Shown here one piece after another: positions 24,220 to 36,500 of a stretch of 64,000 bases of DNA; positions within the stretch are counted from its first letter, which is position 1, and the number at the start of each line of letters is the position of its first letter. The stretch covers positions 74,843,019 to 74,907,018 of the forward strand of contig NC_088710.1 of the NCBI RefSeq assembly GCF_963576615.1, in the 5' to 3' direction. The stretch comes from Watersipora subatra. Taxonomy: Eukaryota > Bryozoa > Gymnolaemata > Cheilostomatida > Watersiporidae. The notes beneath the pieces were generated by a model. It was not told where the DNA came from. It saw only the letters and a program-made list of their open reading frames with translations, and made no database searches. The translations under genes and the position numbers were made by a program.

Positions 24220-24310
24220 AAGGTAGGGAAATAAGATTGCCCTGCACAGGGATGGAACCCAGTCTAGCATACTACCAGTACACCGTTCTGGCGTCTTACC
24301 ACACCAAAGG
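24220..24310 (-). repeat. tRNA-like (SINE-type) sequence downstream of PSMD6
   Basis: On the - strand the sequence shows a B-box-like GGTTCCATCCC and a TGGTAAGACGCCAG-like upstream box at SINE spacing. It does not fold as a clean tRNA by eye, so it is at most a tRNA-derived repeat. Confidence 0.3.
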
Positions 24311-24519
24311 ATAACTCTCCATATATATATCTCCGTATACTGACTACTGATGATGATCTCTCACAGTGCACGGGACTGAAAAGGATAATAGTTATAATAA
24401 TAACAGCATTCTTTGTTTACTTGGGCTCTAGCACTGCCCACAGACAATGATACAGACAAGAAAAGTTGGAGTGACATATATTTACTATTAACAAATCATA
24501 TTGAAATACAAGGAAGAAT

Positions 24520-24588
24520 TCAGATGTTTATAACACGGCTCAGCTTCTGTACACGATTAAGGAGTAAATCGCCTTGCTTAATAACGTC
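24520..24588 (-). CDS. PSMD6: PSMD6 last exon
   Basis: Acceptor CATTGCAG. Encodes [20 protein letters not shown] then NI and stop TGA (24522-24520). The human end is RVINM. Confidence 0.95.
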   Translation of the reverse strand, partial: DVIKQGDLLLNRVQKLSRVINI

Positions 24589-27500
24589 CTGCAATGAAAG
24601 GTACACATGGCATCAGTGAACTGCGCTAGAAAAGAAATGGTATGAAAAGAAAAGAGAGAAACCCACTAGATATAAAAAGGTTAAGAAATTTACCTGGTAC
24701 TGATAATTTTTAGAATCGGGACGATTGGTCTCCACGATGCCCCCAACTTTATCTATCTTCGCATGTAGCCTACCGGCAGCTATTAACCTGGAGAGCTCTC
24801 TGCAATAAGACACGTTAAATTTGAGGATTAGACATTAAAAATTTTCTTTTAAAATATTAGTCCTTGTGACAATATATTTTGTTGTATTTTACTTAGCGGT
24901 AGTTAAAATGCTACAGTCAAACCAGCCAACTTCTTATCAACAAAAAGCTGAAAGACAAAACAAACGAAGAATGAATCAATAGGAGCAAAGCATTAATTCA
25001 ACTAATACAAATGGTAGAGTTAACCAACTCCATCTCGACTGATACCCACATTCGTTCTATAGCACAATATGAAGTTTCCCCAAATATTGTTGTAAAATTG
25101 ATCTACTTGAAGGGTGTTAAAAATGTGATGAAATATACAATATTTAGCAAAGAATTGATTACAAGAAATTTAATATTAATAAATATATACTAGAAATATG
25201 CGAGAACCAATTAATCTTATATGGAGAAGTTCCTCTGTTTGTGCTGTATGAATTATACAGTTAGATGGTACACTTGATATGACCATATAACAGACCAAAA
25301 TGACTATGGCTGAAGTATACCTTAAACCATAGTCACAGCAATATTGTTAATGGTAGACTTGCAACAAAATTAACATTACAATTATTTGGTATTAAAATAT
25401 TCACCATGTCTTACGCTGCTGTGTTGTAGGTGCCAAATATGTGGGAATGTGATTACAAGCTCTTAAAAGCTCAAAAACAAACAGTTAATCGCAGCCATCA
25501 CGAAAACGCCTGTAGGTTGGAATCCCTATCAAAAACGGCTCAAATGGGATGTAGCTGAACACGATGTGCCTCTGTTACACTTTCATGCAACCTCATTCGT
25601 CAAAATATTTTCACAAATATACTTCACACATTCAATAAAACCATGTTTATTGTCCTTACGCGTCTATTTCATCATCATTGTAATGCTGTCACTTTGAGCA
25701 CTGATATCTCAAAACCTAGCCTAAAAATTAGTTTAATTTTTTAACCTTAGCTTGAAGGAGTGCATATCATCTTCTGATAAACACGAGGAGCGTGTTAGTC
25801 ACCTGTGATAGTGGAAAAATGCTGCAGAAATTGTTCACGCTGTTTGGCAGGAAGTATGGGTCACATGATCAGATTACGACTAGATGATTAGACCAAACTG
25901 AAACGAAACTGTAAAGTAGTGAGCATCTATATTAGATATGGGCTTTCCGGTAGAACCCGAAGTGTTTGTCATAAACTAGTGCTATGAGACGTTTTATATT
26001 GAGCCTTTTATTGGCCTTTCAATTCACGTGATAACATCACGTGACAAAACAATAACCACGTCGAATTGAGTACATCATCGAAATAAAGGGATTTCAACCT
26101 ACGGCATTTTCGTGATGGCTGCGATTAACTGTTTGTTTTCGAGCTTTTAAAAGCTTGTAATCACATTTCTACATATTTTGCACCTACAACACAGCAGAGT
26201 AAGACACGGTGAAGCCTTTGATACCAAATAACTATAATGTGAATTTTGTTGCAAATCTACCTTTAAATTTATAACAATTTCTAAATAGAGATGCTAATGG
26301 TACTCTCTAGGTGATATGTGTAGTATATTGCGTGCCCAAACTTAGCCTTACAATCCCAACATCCCGTCGCAGTTGATTGCATGGCAACACAAATACTAGT
26401 AAGTATGAACTATACTTCCTGCCGGTGCTCATACTAGTCAATAAGAAGGCTAGATAGGGGGGGGGGGGGCACCAGGGAAACACCCATATACATGTGTAGG
26501 GCAGTATATCAATCAGACAACACCCTTTATGAACCTTTTACTGTTAGCTCCTTTAGTTCTGGATAACTAATTGGTTGCTAACCCATTGTACCGATGACAC
26601 TTTTACAAAATATTCATACTTTCTGTTTTCTAAAGCATCCTACTCCGAGGCAGATCAACTATTATTCACATATCTGCTGTTGCAGTGCAGCTGCAGATCT
26701 CTTTTATATGAACCAATCAATTACATTTAACAACACATTTTAGGATACTGACAGTATCAGACACCTAACCTCATGAAACAATGTCTTGGAATCAAATATA
26801 AAATAATTGACTGAAGAGTTATTCAAGATTCCTCCTTACGAATACATGATCAAAGCTTAATAAAATTTTCCGTGTCAAACTTTTGACTAAATGTTAAAAC
26901 CTCTACTCTCTATAGAGTTACCTCTCCTAGAAATACACTCGAATCATGGTTTTAAAAAGAAAAACATTGAGCAACCTAATAAAAAGAAATTTAATGAACA
27001 GACCATTATTTCCGCAGGGTTATGGAAAAATCTTGGCATATACACATTTACTATATAGGTACATTTAGGAAGTCAAACAACAGCATAGTCATGAGCCACA
27101 GGACGTAAAGTTTTAGTAGAGAATTGAGAGCTGTAAGTGAAGTGATGATAACGAATGACTTACTGGTCTATGAAAGCGATTGTAACCCCAAAGGCTTTGG
27201 CCATGTACTCGAGTGTAAGACTATGATAGGACTGGAGGAGCTGGTTGTAAGCTAGAACCCTCATCTCCCTCACATAGTATCTGTAGTGCTTGTGCAGGTA
27301 TCTATCGTACCTTAGTTTCTGTTCTATGCTGGCTACAATTAAAAACAAAATCATCAGTTAACAGTACGTCCTTATGGACCACATGGTATGAAGACCAGTG
27401 TGCAAGTCTAACAAGAGAAGTGGCGAACAAAGTTGCTTAAGGTTAACTGACAGCACAAACTTTGATTACATTAACAGCAGCAGCTAACATTATAGGTTGA

Positions 27501-30500
27501 GGTTTTAATAACATTTTTGAGCAATTCCAACCAAATACCAGGTTGAATCAACATCTTTAAGTTGTGCAAATGGACAGAAAGATTCGTGATTTTTGCAAAA
27601 TATCGAATGGAAACAGCTTTGATAACATATAAATATACTAAAATCACTAATTATTTGAATCAGATTACCTACAAATTGCTGTTCAAAATCCTTATTAATG
27701 AAAGTAGAATCTGCATTGATAAACTTTAAACGATGATTTCCGAGAGTAGCTAATTTTTAGTGATTTTTTAAATTTTGTATTTGTGTGAACGAGGAATTTC
27801 TTGATAATTTCTTGCCACCGGTGTACCCACAAGCTGATCGGTGCAATTCTATAAGCAGTGCTCAAAAGTTAATGCGGGATGTATAAATACGGCGAAGACA
27901 TTTCCGGCATTTGTGTAAAGTGCTTTGACCTTGCATCACAATTGTCTGTCATATCAGGTAACCATAACAATGTAGCATGGTGACTACATGGGGGATTTTT
28001 AATGGCGGCCAACACAAGTACACTATTTTTGGGTTCACATGTTGGCTAATCATCAGCGGGGACATCATAATTCATAAGTCTATGTTTTGCTATATGTCAA
28101 GCTTGGTGATTGCATCGCGAGTCTTTTTGTTTTTAAAGTGCTTGTTCCTTCTACCAATGATATACAGCCCCCAAGGATAGCCGACGGCTCTCATATGGGC
28201 GGGGGGTTCAATGATGGAGCTCTGATGGGATGAACCCGAACACGGCACCCGAACAAACAAATATGCTGAATAAAGCCCCTTGTAAATTTACAGATATTAT
28301 GAACTATAGTGGTTATTTTACTTATTTGGTGAATTCACTTTGTTGTCAAATAAATATAGTATCCCAATATTGTCACCATTATGACCAGCCAGTTGCCATT
28401 CGCAAGCATTCGTGATATTAATAGTCACAATCGTAAAATAGCTCAAATTCGGTTTTGTATTTAGATTTTGAGTATGAAAACTACACTGCACAGCTTTGCC
28501 TGCTGTCCCATCTTATTGGTCAGGTAAAACAATGTGAAAACGATGAAAGACTTTGTCATTTTATATTAGGGGTGGCAAAATATTAATCACAAAATAGGAA
28601 AAAAGCCGTTGTTCGGGTAAATTATATTCAACTTTAAGCATATACTACAACCTTTACAAATTTTAAAATTACTAAAAGTAGGTAATTTGAAATGTCTTAT
28701 TTTGTATGGATGCATTATTTTGGTTAGGTATCACCCCTACATTGTAGAAATTCAAGGTTTGCTATTGTGAACCGCGGGTCTACTGACTGAATGAGCTAAT
28801 GAAACGATAACAGCTAGTCGTGTTTTTCAAAACCTAGCAAGGCAATGCGATCGCCCCGCGAGAGTTGTGTTAGCTCCGAAACCCAGGCTAGCATAATCCT
28901 AACAGAGCTCCATCATTAAACCCCGCCCATATGACAGCCATCGGCTATTCTTGGGGGGAGGGGGGGGCTGTATATCATTGCTTCTACCATCAAAACCATT
29001 GCTAAAAACGAAATATTATGATTATATCGGTATAACTACATGTAATTTTAAAATGCTCTCAATTAACCTTCAAACCTAATTGTGAAGACTTAGCTACACA
29101 CAGGGATGCCTTATAGCTCATCGATGCATAGCTCGTCGATGCATAGCTCGTCGATGCATAGCTAGTCGATGCATAGCTCGTAGCTACAAATATGGCTGAG
29201 AAGAGCATTGTATCATCAAACTATTTAGAGAAACTAACACAAAAGCTGCAATGAGAGTTATCAGAGAGTTATACTATACGTAGTTAAAGAGATAAATCAG
29301 GAGTTATCATAGTAATGAAGATGAATCCGGGAGTAAATTAAGTATAATTTTAGAAATGACTCGGTGATCTATTAGAATCTTGTTCTTCGACTGAAGATGG
29401 ATAAAGAGCTAGGTTGATGGATAGATAGCAGTAACGACGTCGCAGGAAAAACAACGATTAATTTATGTAATATTTGGTCTCTCACAAGCTATGACACCTA
29501 CACCGTCAACCATCGGTTGTGTTTTGATTAGCAGTTGTGTATGGCAATTTGTACATGAATATCTTGAGATACGATGGATACAGAATGTACACATATTTTA
29601 GTACAAAATGACATAAATTTAAATGCTTATTTCCAAAGGTGAAAGTGATAATTTGATAGCAACAAACTAATTATACATATATTTGAGCATGTCAAGACAA
29701 CGTCTGTATTTTTAGGTAGCATGGTTTGCTTAGACGATATCTAGGCCAATCTAGGTAAGAATAACTAATTGATGACATTATGGTCTAATCTGAACCAATG
29801 CCTGAACACAAATATCCCAAACAACAAAATTTAATGCCAGCACTACCCAGCAAATAAATATTAGATGCTACAGAGAAAGATAGCACATACCAAGACGTTT
29901 AAAAAACTCTGCGTATCTGCAGTTATACAAAGACATGAGGTATTCCTTCAAGTCAGGCTTTGAGTGTAAGACCTCAAGAATCTCTGCTCCTTGCACCACC
30001 TTGAAAATAAAACATGCAATTACCACTTTGGATTAATCCTCTGTTTAGTCCTATGATAGTTAATAATGATGGTCAACCAATCTTTCTGTCGAGGCAATTA
30101 CCGTAAAACCTCTAATTGAATGCCATGATGCTCTATTTTTCAACCCTTCCTATATATTAGCGGGCAATTGGAGGTAGCGGTCAATTGGAGATAGCGGTCA
30201 ATTAGAGGTAGCGGTCAATTGGAGGTAGCAGTCAATTGGAGGTGGCGGTAAAGTAGAGTCCTGCGTTGTATTTTTCAAATGACTTGTCAGAATTTTGAAA
30301 AAATAAATTTAGCCCTTTACGGGCGAAGTGAATTTCGTCTGTTTTGCCATGATTTATAATTATCTGATTTCTTTTTAAAAAAAGTTATAAGTGCGTTGTT
30401 ATATAACTATTATAATTTGTTGTAGTCATGAAAACTTTTGTTGTGGGAAACTTTATTGTGAGGGAGTTGGCGGACTCCTCGTTTGAGACTATATCAATAC

Positions 30501-33500
30501 CTGTTCTGACGTGGAGCGAGGCGTTACAATATATAACATCAGATTGGAAGGTTTCACGGTTCTATTATCTATGTTTATGTAGGGCCTGCAAAGTTTAGTA
30601 GGATTAATTATTCGGGTAGTTTAAAACAATGTAGGTTATATAGACCCAATAATGGTATTTTGGATGAGATAAATGACCCTTATAGGATACGGATGTTCAG
30701 AAATGACAATGAACGGGATACTAAGACGATTAGAGGGATGGCTGTGGTCGAGAACAGACTCATTGATTTCAATCTGGCTAGAAACATGGCAACCCCTTAT
30801 ATGCATAGGAGAATTTTCACTAAAAGGAACCACACATATAGATTCAGACCACAACTGTTGAGGGATGGTGTTCACCCAACGAGAGATATAACGAGAGATT
30901 GGGCCAGAGAAATAAGGAAAGTGAACGTAATTAATATGGAAAGATTAAGGAGGAGGTTCATCTAAATAGACGTGTACATATATGTATATAAAAAAATAAT
31001 ATAAAAAAAACAAAGTTACTGCTGGTTGTTTGTATTTATGTTGTAGAGAGGGTGTAAGGGCACCCCAGAAGGAGGCTTAAAGGGGAGGTGCAGGATATAG
31101 TAAGAACGGCATTGACCCTAACGGAAGGTACTGGTGAAGCTAGATGATAACTGACGGAGATATCGGAAAGGCCTTCTTGTCTAGGACGGTGAGCTTGCTG
31201 GACATGCTTTGGAAACTTATACAATACTTCTACCATTTAAGGTATAGCTTAATGTTAAGCATATACTACACTTTCCGGTGGAGCGATATTAGATTTTTTG
31301 GATACAATAAATCTGCTAACTTACCTCCAAATTGTCAAAGATCTCTTAATAAATATGTATTGAGAAACAGAGAAATATCTCTCTCTACCAGTTGATATCT
31401 ATTGCTTGCAATTAACCTGGTATGATATTATAGCCTGTGTCCTTCTTTGCAATTTGTTGGTGCTTTCAATTTTTATTTCAATCTAAACTTGAAGAAATAT
31501 TTATATTTTAGATCTATATTTACCAATGTTGCATAAAAGCTCATTGCACTCATTGATAGGTTTGCTAGTTTGCAGCGAGAACTGGCTTTTTATGTGCAAT
31601 AGAAAAATGTTACGAACGTCGATCCAATGTAAGTCACGTTAAGATAACCACTATCAAATAATATGCAATTTTATAAGTTATATACAGTGCACCCTCAGGA
31701 TACAATTTTAGTCCGTTCCGGGTTTGCATCGTATGGTGAAAAAATCACCCAGAGGGGTATAGAAACCATAGTAATTACATACTGCAAACATCCCCTGGTG
31801 AAAAACATCAAAATTTTATACAAGTACTGTACATATTAAAAATTAGTAACAAAATAGTATGTTAACCTTAGTAACTATAGCTGCCTACAGTAACTTGAAT
31901 ATATTAGTGTATTTATTGGTTATGATCTGCATTAATAGGTAACGTTGCAATGTGCTATGTGCATTACATACCGCTGAGAGTTCTTATCTTCAAGACAGAC
32001 GTACATATACCCTAGGACACTTTTATTTCGCTAGAATTTAGTTTCGTGAGTAGTACACAGAGTAAAATTTAGCTGCAACTTAATTTCGCGGCTCTGATGG
32101 GTGCGAAAATATAGTGATGTGAAAATAAATGCAGTGGAACAAACAGATTAGATTCCTCAGGTCTAGTTCGCTAGTAAAAAAAAATTTTCAATTTGGGACT
32201 AGTTTGTATTTGTAAACCGCAGGTAGAAATGTGTGGGTGAGATCGATAATTCAATTTGATCGCTTGCTGCCAATTGTTTCTTGGACTATCAATGAAGTCT
32301 ATGTCACTCCCGCCGTGACTTTCACACTCAAGTCCCAAGAAGAAGAAAATAGATAACAACCAACTTTACAACCAGAACTGTATAACATGGTTGGACCTGG
32401 TGAGGGTTGTTATTGTTTTTGGTTGGTAATAAAATTCATCACTATAATAATTATTACACAATTTTATGACTTTCCCTACCAGACTTTCATCCTCATCAAT
32501 TACAAATTCGGTGACTAAACTGATATCATCATCTTCTTCATTTGTCTGTTCCAAAAAAACTTGTTATCTTAATTTGCTTTGCCATGCTGCTCAGTCGGTG
32601 TGTTAGTTATAACGAGTTTATCAGAAATTTCCCAATGAGCCCAGCCACACACAAAAATTACCTGCATTTCTAATATGACGATTTTATTGTGGACATCAAT
32701 GTACAAAGCTATTTAATTTCGCATTTCCGCTCATTCGTTATGATAGTTTAGTTTCGCTCATGAAATTTTCGCGAGAGGATGACTCCGCGAAAATGCGAAA
32801 GTTAGATGACGCAAATACATTAGTGTCCTAGGGTAACATAAGCTTTGAAATTGACTTTAAAAAAGTTAGCTTACTAAACACACACACTTAAGGCTATGGT
32901 TTAGTACGGTATGTATTATCAACTATTTTACTGAATTCCAACTTTTTATCACTAAAATAATATCACCTATTAGTTTCGGGCTTCGATTTCAACATAATTT
33001 TAGCCGAAATCAGTAAAACCTTTTTAACCTAACTTAGCAAGAAATATAAAAGCTTGACCGATGCTGTTGTCGTAATGAAGTGGATTTTTGTTAGCAGGTT
33101 AAGAGAAGTTGTCTGACCATCGACTTTCTGTTTGATGAGATTGCAAAATCTAACAACTATAAATTGAGTGGGACTAGCCTTCGATTGAAATATCAACCAG
33201 TAATCAACATTTTCATCTTCATCGGTTTCAAAACAAAAATATTTCAATCTATAGAATGATCAATCTATAGAATGATCATTGTCAAACAATGAAGCAAAAC
33301 TTAATCTTGTAAGCTGTTTAACCTCTTCAAACGCAATAGTGATGACAATTTAATCTCTTAAAAGTATTACAACAGCTTTCAGTTTAAAATATTATTAACA
33401 TTAGGAGAGGTTTAAGAGAGTTTACACCCTTGAACACTAGGCATCGCTAGTCTTGGTAAGTTTCAAGGGCCTCTATCAGACAAAAATACAACAGTTGGCG

Positions 33501-36500
33501 AGCCAGAAGAGACAAGCCTACCTTTTCTCTGAGGACTGGTCGGGTAAGAGCCTCCATACCCAGTATAATAGTATAGACAATGAACTCTGAGTAGTCCATC
33601 AGCTCATATGAAGTGAATGTAGCGACAGCATCTAGACAGTACTCTGTAGCCTCCTACAACAGAAAGACAGCATCGAGACAGTACTCTGTGGCCTCCTACA
33701 ACAGTAAGACAGCATCTAGACAGTACTCTGTAGCCTCCTACAACAGAAAGACAGCATCTAGACAGTACTCTGTAGCCTCGAACAACAGAAAGACAGCATC
33801 TAGACAGTACTCTGTGGCCTCCTACAACAGAAAGACAGCATCGAGACAGTACTCTGTAGCCTCCTACAACAGAAAGACAGCATCTAGACAGTACTCTGTA
33901 GCCTCCTACAACAGAAAGACAGCATCGAGACAGTACTCTGTAGCCTCATACAACAGAGAGACAGCATCGAGACAATACTCTCTAGACATTGAGTCATAGA
34001 GGGTCAATGATGTCAACGACAGTGTTGATATATAATCACCCCATTTAGGGCTGTTTAGTCAATTGCATAATACAGGAGTTACGGGATCACAAAGATTATT
34101 TGATATAGTCGGTACCCAAGACCTAACATCACAAATGGTGTTAAAAAGGTGTTTTACTGGTATTAGTTGAACATTTGATGTAAGGAGAATAAATCACCAC
34201 ACCTTGAACTGTCGATTAGCCATACAATTTACAGCCTTGTAGACTTTGAGTCGGTTTCTTCTGTCCCAATCTCCACCCTCATCTATCAGCCTATTATCAG
34301 AACAGGTATAAACTGCATGGTAGTCTCAGATGCAGCTATATTAAGTTAAGCTTAACATACTTGAACAAATCAAGGTAACTTGAGACGGAACACTGGAATA
34401 TCATACGTTTGAGCTCGATCAATGTTCCTAGAAGTAAGATCGTGGTCAAAGTAGAAAAGACCGAGACGAATGAGATGAAACACTGTATCAAGCTTGCAGC
34501 CGATTGTGTGAATCTTTTCCTCTGCTTTACGAAATGCTTCCAAGCAAGCCTCCTGCAAACCACAACAAGGCTTGATCTAGAGATATTGTCAAAAGGTGCA
34601 TTACCAACGGAAATGGAAAAATCATGATTTTTTCCGATTTTCACAATATGATTTTTTCGCTCATTTTTGCACATGCAAACGATCTGTGAATTACATTATA
34701 CATTGAAACGCTGGTGAAGCCACTTGTCAGTATTAGTGACTTACATTTTTTAGTTTGAAAACTTCTTATATTTCTTGCATTCAAAAGCCATATGTGAATG
34801 CTTGCACTTAAGCTGATTGCAGTAAAGAGTTTGATGTCGCAATGTCATTTATTAAACAAAGCAATGAGGGAAAACTGTACTAGTTACGGTTACCACCTCA
34901 CAATTAATCCTGCTTTGAGGATTGCTAAATAAACTCCTAACTTCAAAGGTCTTTCTGTAGCATTATAATAGACATGCAGTCAATTATCTCCATCACACTT
35001 GCTAATTCATGACAGTGATTGTTTACAGAATTGTTACACACACATCAACACAAGATTGTTTGCCAAGAAACACCAATTTTAAAAATTATTAAAAAGAAAG
35101 CAAAAAATAATTTAAAAAAAAAAAATCATGATTTATGTGACGATTTAAATTAAATTTGAGTTTTTGATCCAACCCTGATTACTACCAACATAAATAAATT
35201 TAGGTTCAATTGCAATAATACCTTGTCACCTATTCTTGAAAAATGTTCAGCTTTTTTTATCAACAAATCTCGAACTTCCGTTTCGCCTAAACTCTCCTCT
35301 GCATCCTTGATTGATTCTTCTATAGATGCTAGCGCAGTTGCATTTTGTTGTTTCATGCCCTCTAGCATTTTGGTATCTGCTGTCCAATCAAGGTCTGCAC
35401 AAAGCTCCTCATAAAAAGGTGCCATGTCTACAAGACAACAGTAAGTGTGGCATGCAGGACTAAATTACTTACCGAGCAACTAAAAAATTTCTAGAAAACT
35501 TAACAGACAAAAATGTTTCCTTAAGACGAAGCTTCAAATGTATAGTCAAGCATATAGGCTACAAAATGGCACAATGTTGTACTAGCCTTTACAGGGATTT
35601 TAGACAAGTTCATGATTGATAATACGGATACAGACATGATATTTTCATGAATGACTGTTAGTGTGGGTGGAGTGATTGCAGCAAATGGTTAGTGGTAAAT
35701 AAACAATTGTTTTCTGGTTCGAAACATGTTCACATTCATAAGAAGCTACCAGTATTTCTTTTAATCTTGAGAGTTTTAACGAACTATTTCTGTGACCTAT
35801 TTCTGTTTCAAAATTACAAAGATCCATAAATTAATTGATGACTCATTAGTATACAATATCATTGCTCCACTAGTCTATGAGTGAATTCACCAGGTACTCT
35901 TACTCTTGTAAGTACAAGATAGCAAACAAGCATTTTATAGGTTCATTGGATTCAGTTAGCTATAAATTTGCAAAACATCTTGCTCCCGTTTTCCTTTGGT
36001 TACAAAACAAAATGGTGATGCACACTGCTCAAATACTTTAACACAGTTTATGTTTATTTAAGTTATAGATCTGTGAATTCAATATAGCAATCAATGACAT
36101 GGTCATTTGCTCCCTTTAAACTATTCATCGTCACACCTACATCCAACTACAGAGATATCATATTGGAAACACAATTGCCATTATCATCTCCCAACTCTTC
36201 TTCTATCAATTAGCATCTCTATTCAACTACTTATTTTGATAATTTTTAGTAGCCAAAAATGTTATGTTTCAATTGTTTTTTAACGATGGTAAATAGCTAT
36301 TTCTGATTCCCAGTCCAACTGCTGCCTTCCATTCCTACTGTCTTCTCTTGACATGTTTACAGCATTCAATACATATTTCATATAGTTTGTAAGCAACATA
36401 TTCCAGTGTTCTGTCTGTTCCTACGCTAATTACAATTATGAATATGTTTTGTTTTGGTTACTAAACGTATTAAGCTGCCTATGTATACATCCTTAGTCAT

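Noticed and set aside
33613-33999. 128-codon ORF on + with [14 protein letters not shown] repeats
   Set aside because: Antisense reading of the 42-bp array derived from PSMD6 exon 5.
34574-35160. Possible further TIR element around AAATCATGATTTTTTCC in PSMD6 intron 2
   Set aside because: Ends and target duplication could not be defined, and the region is low-complexity AT.
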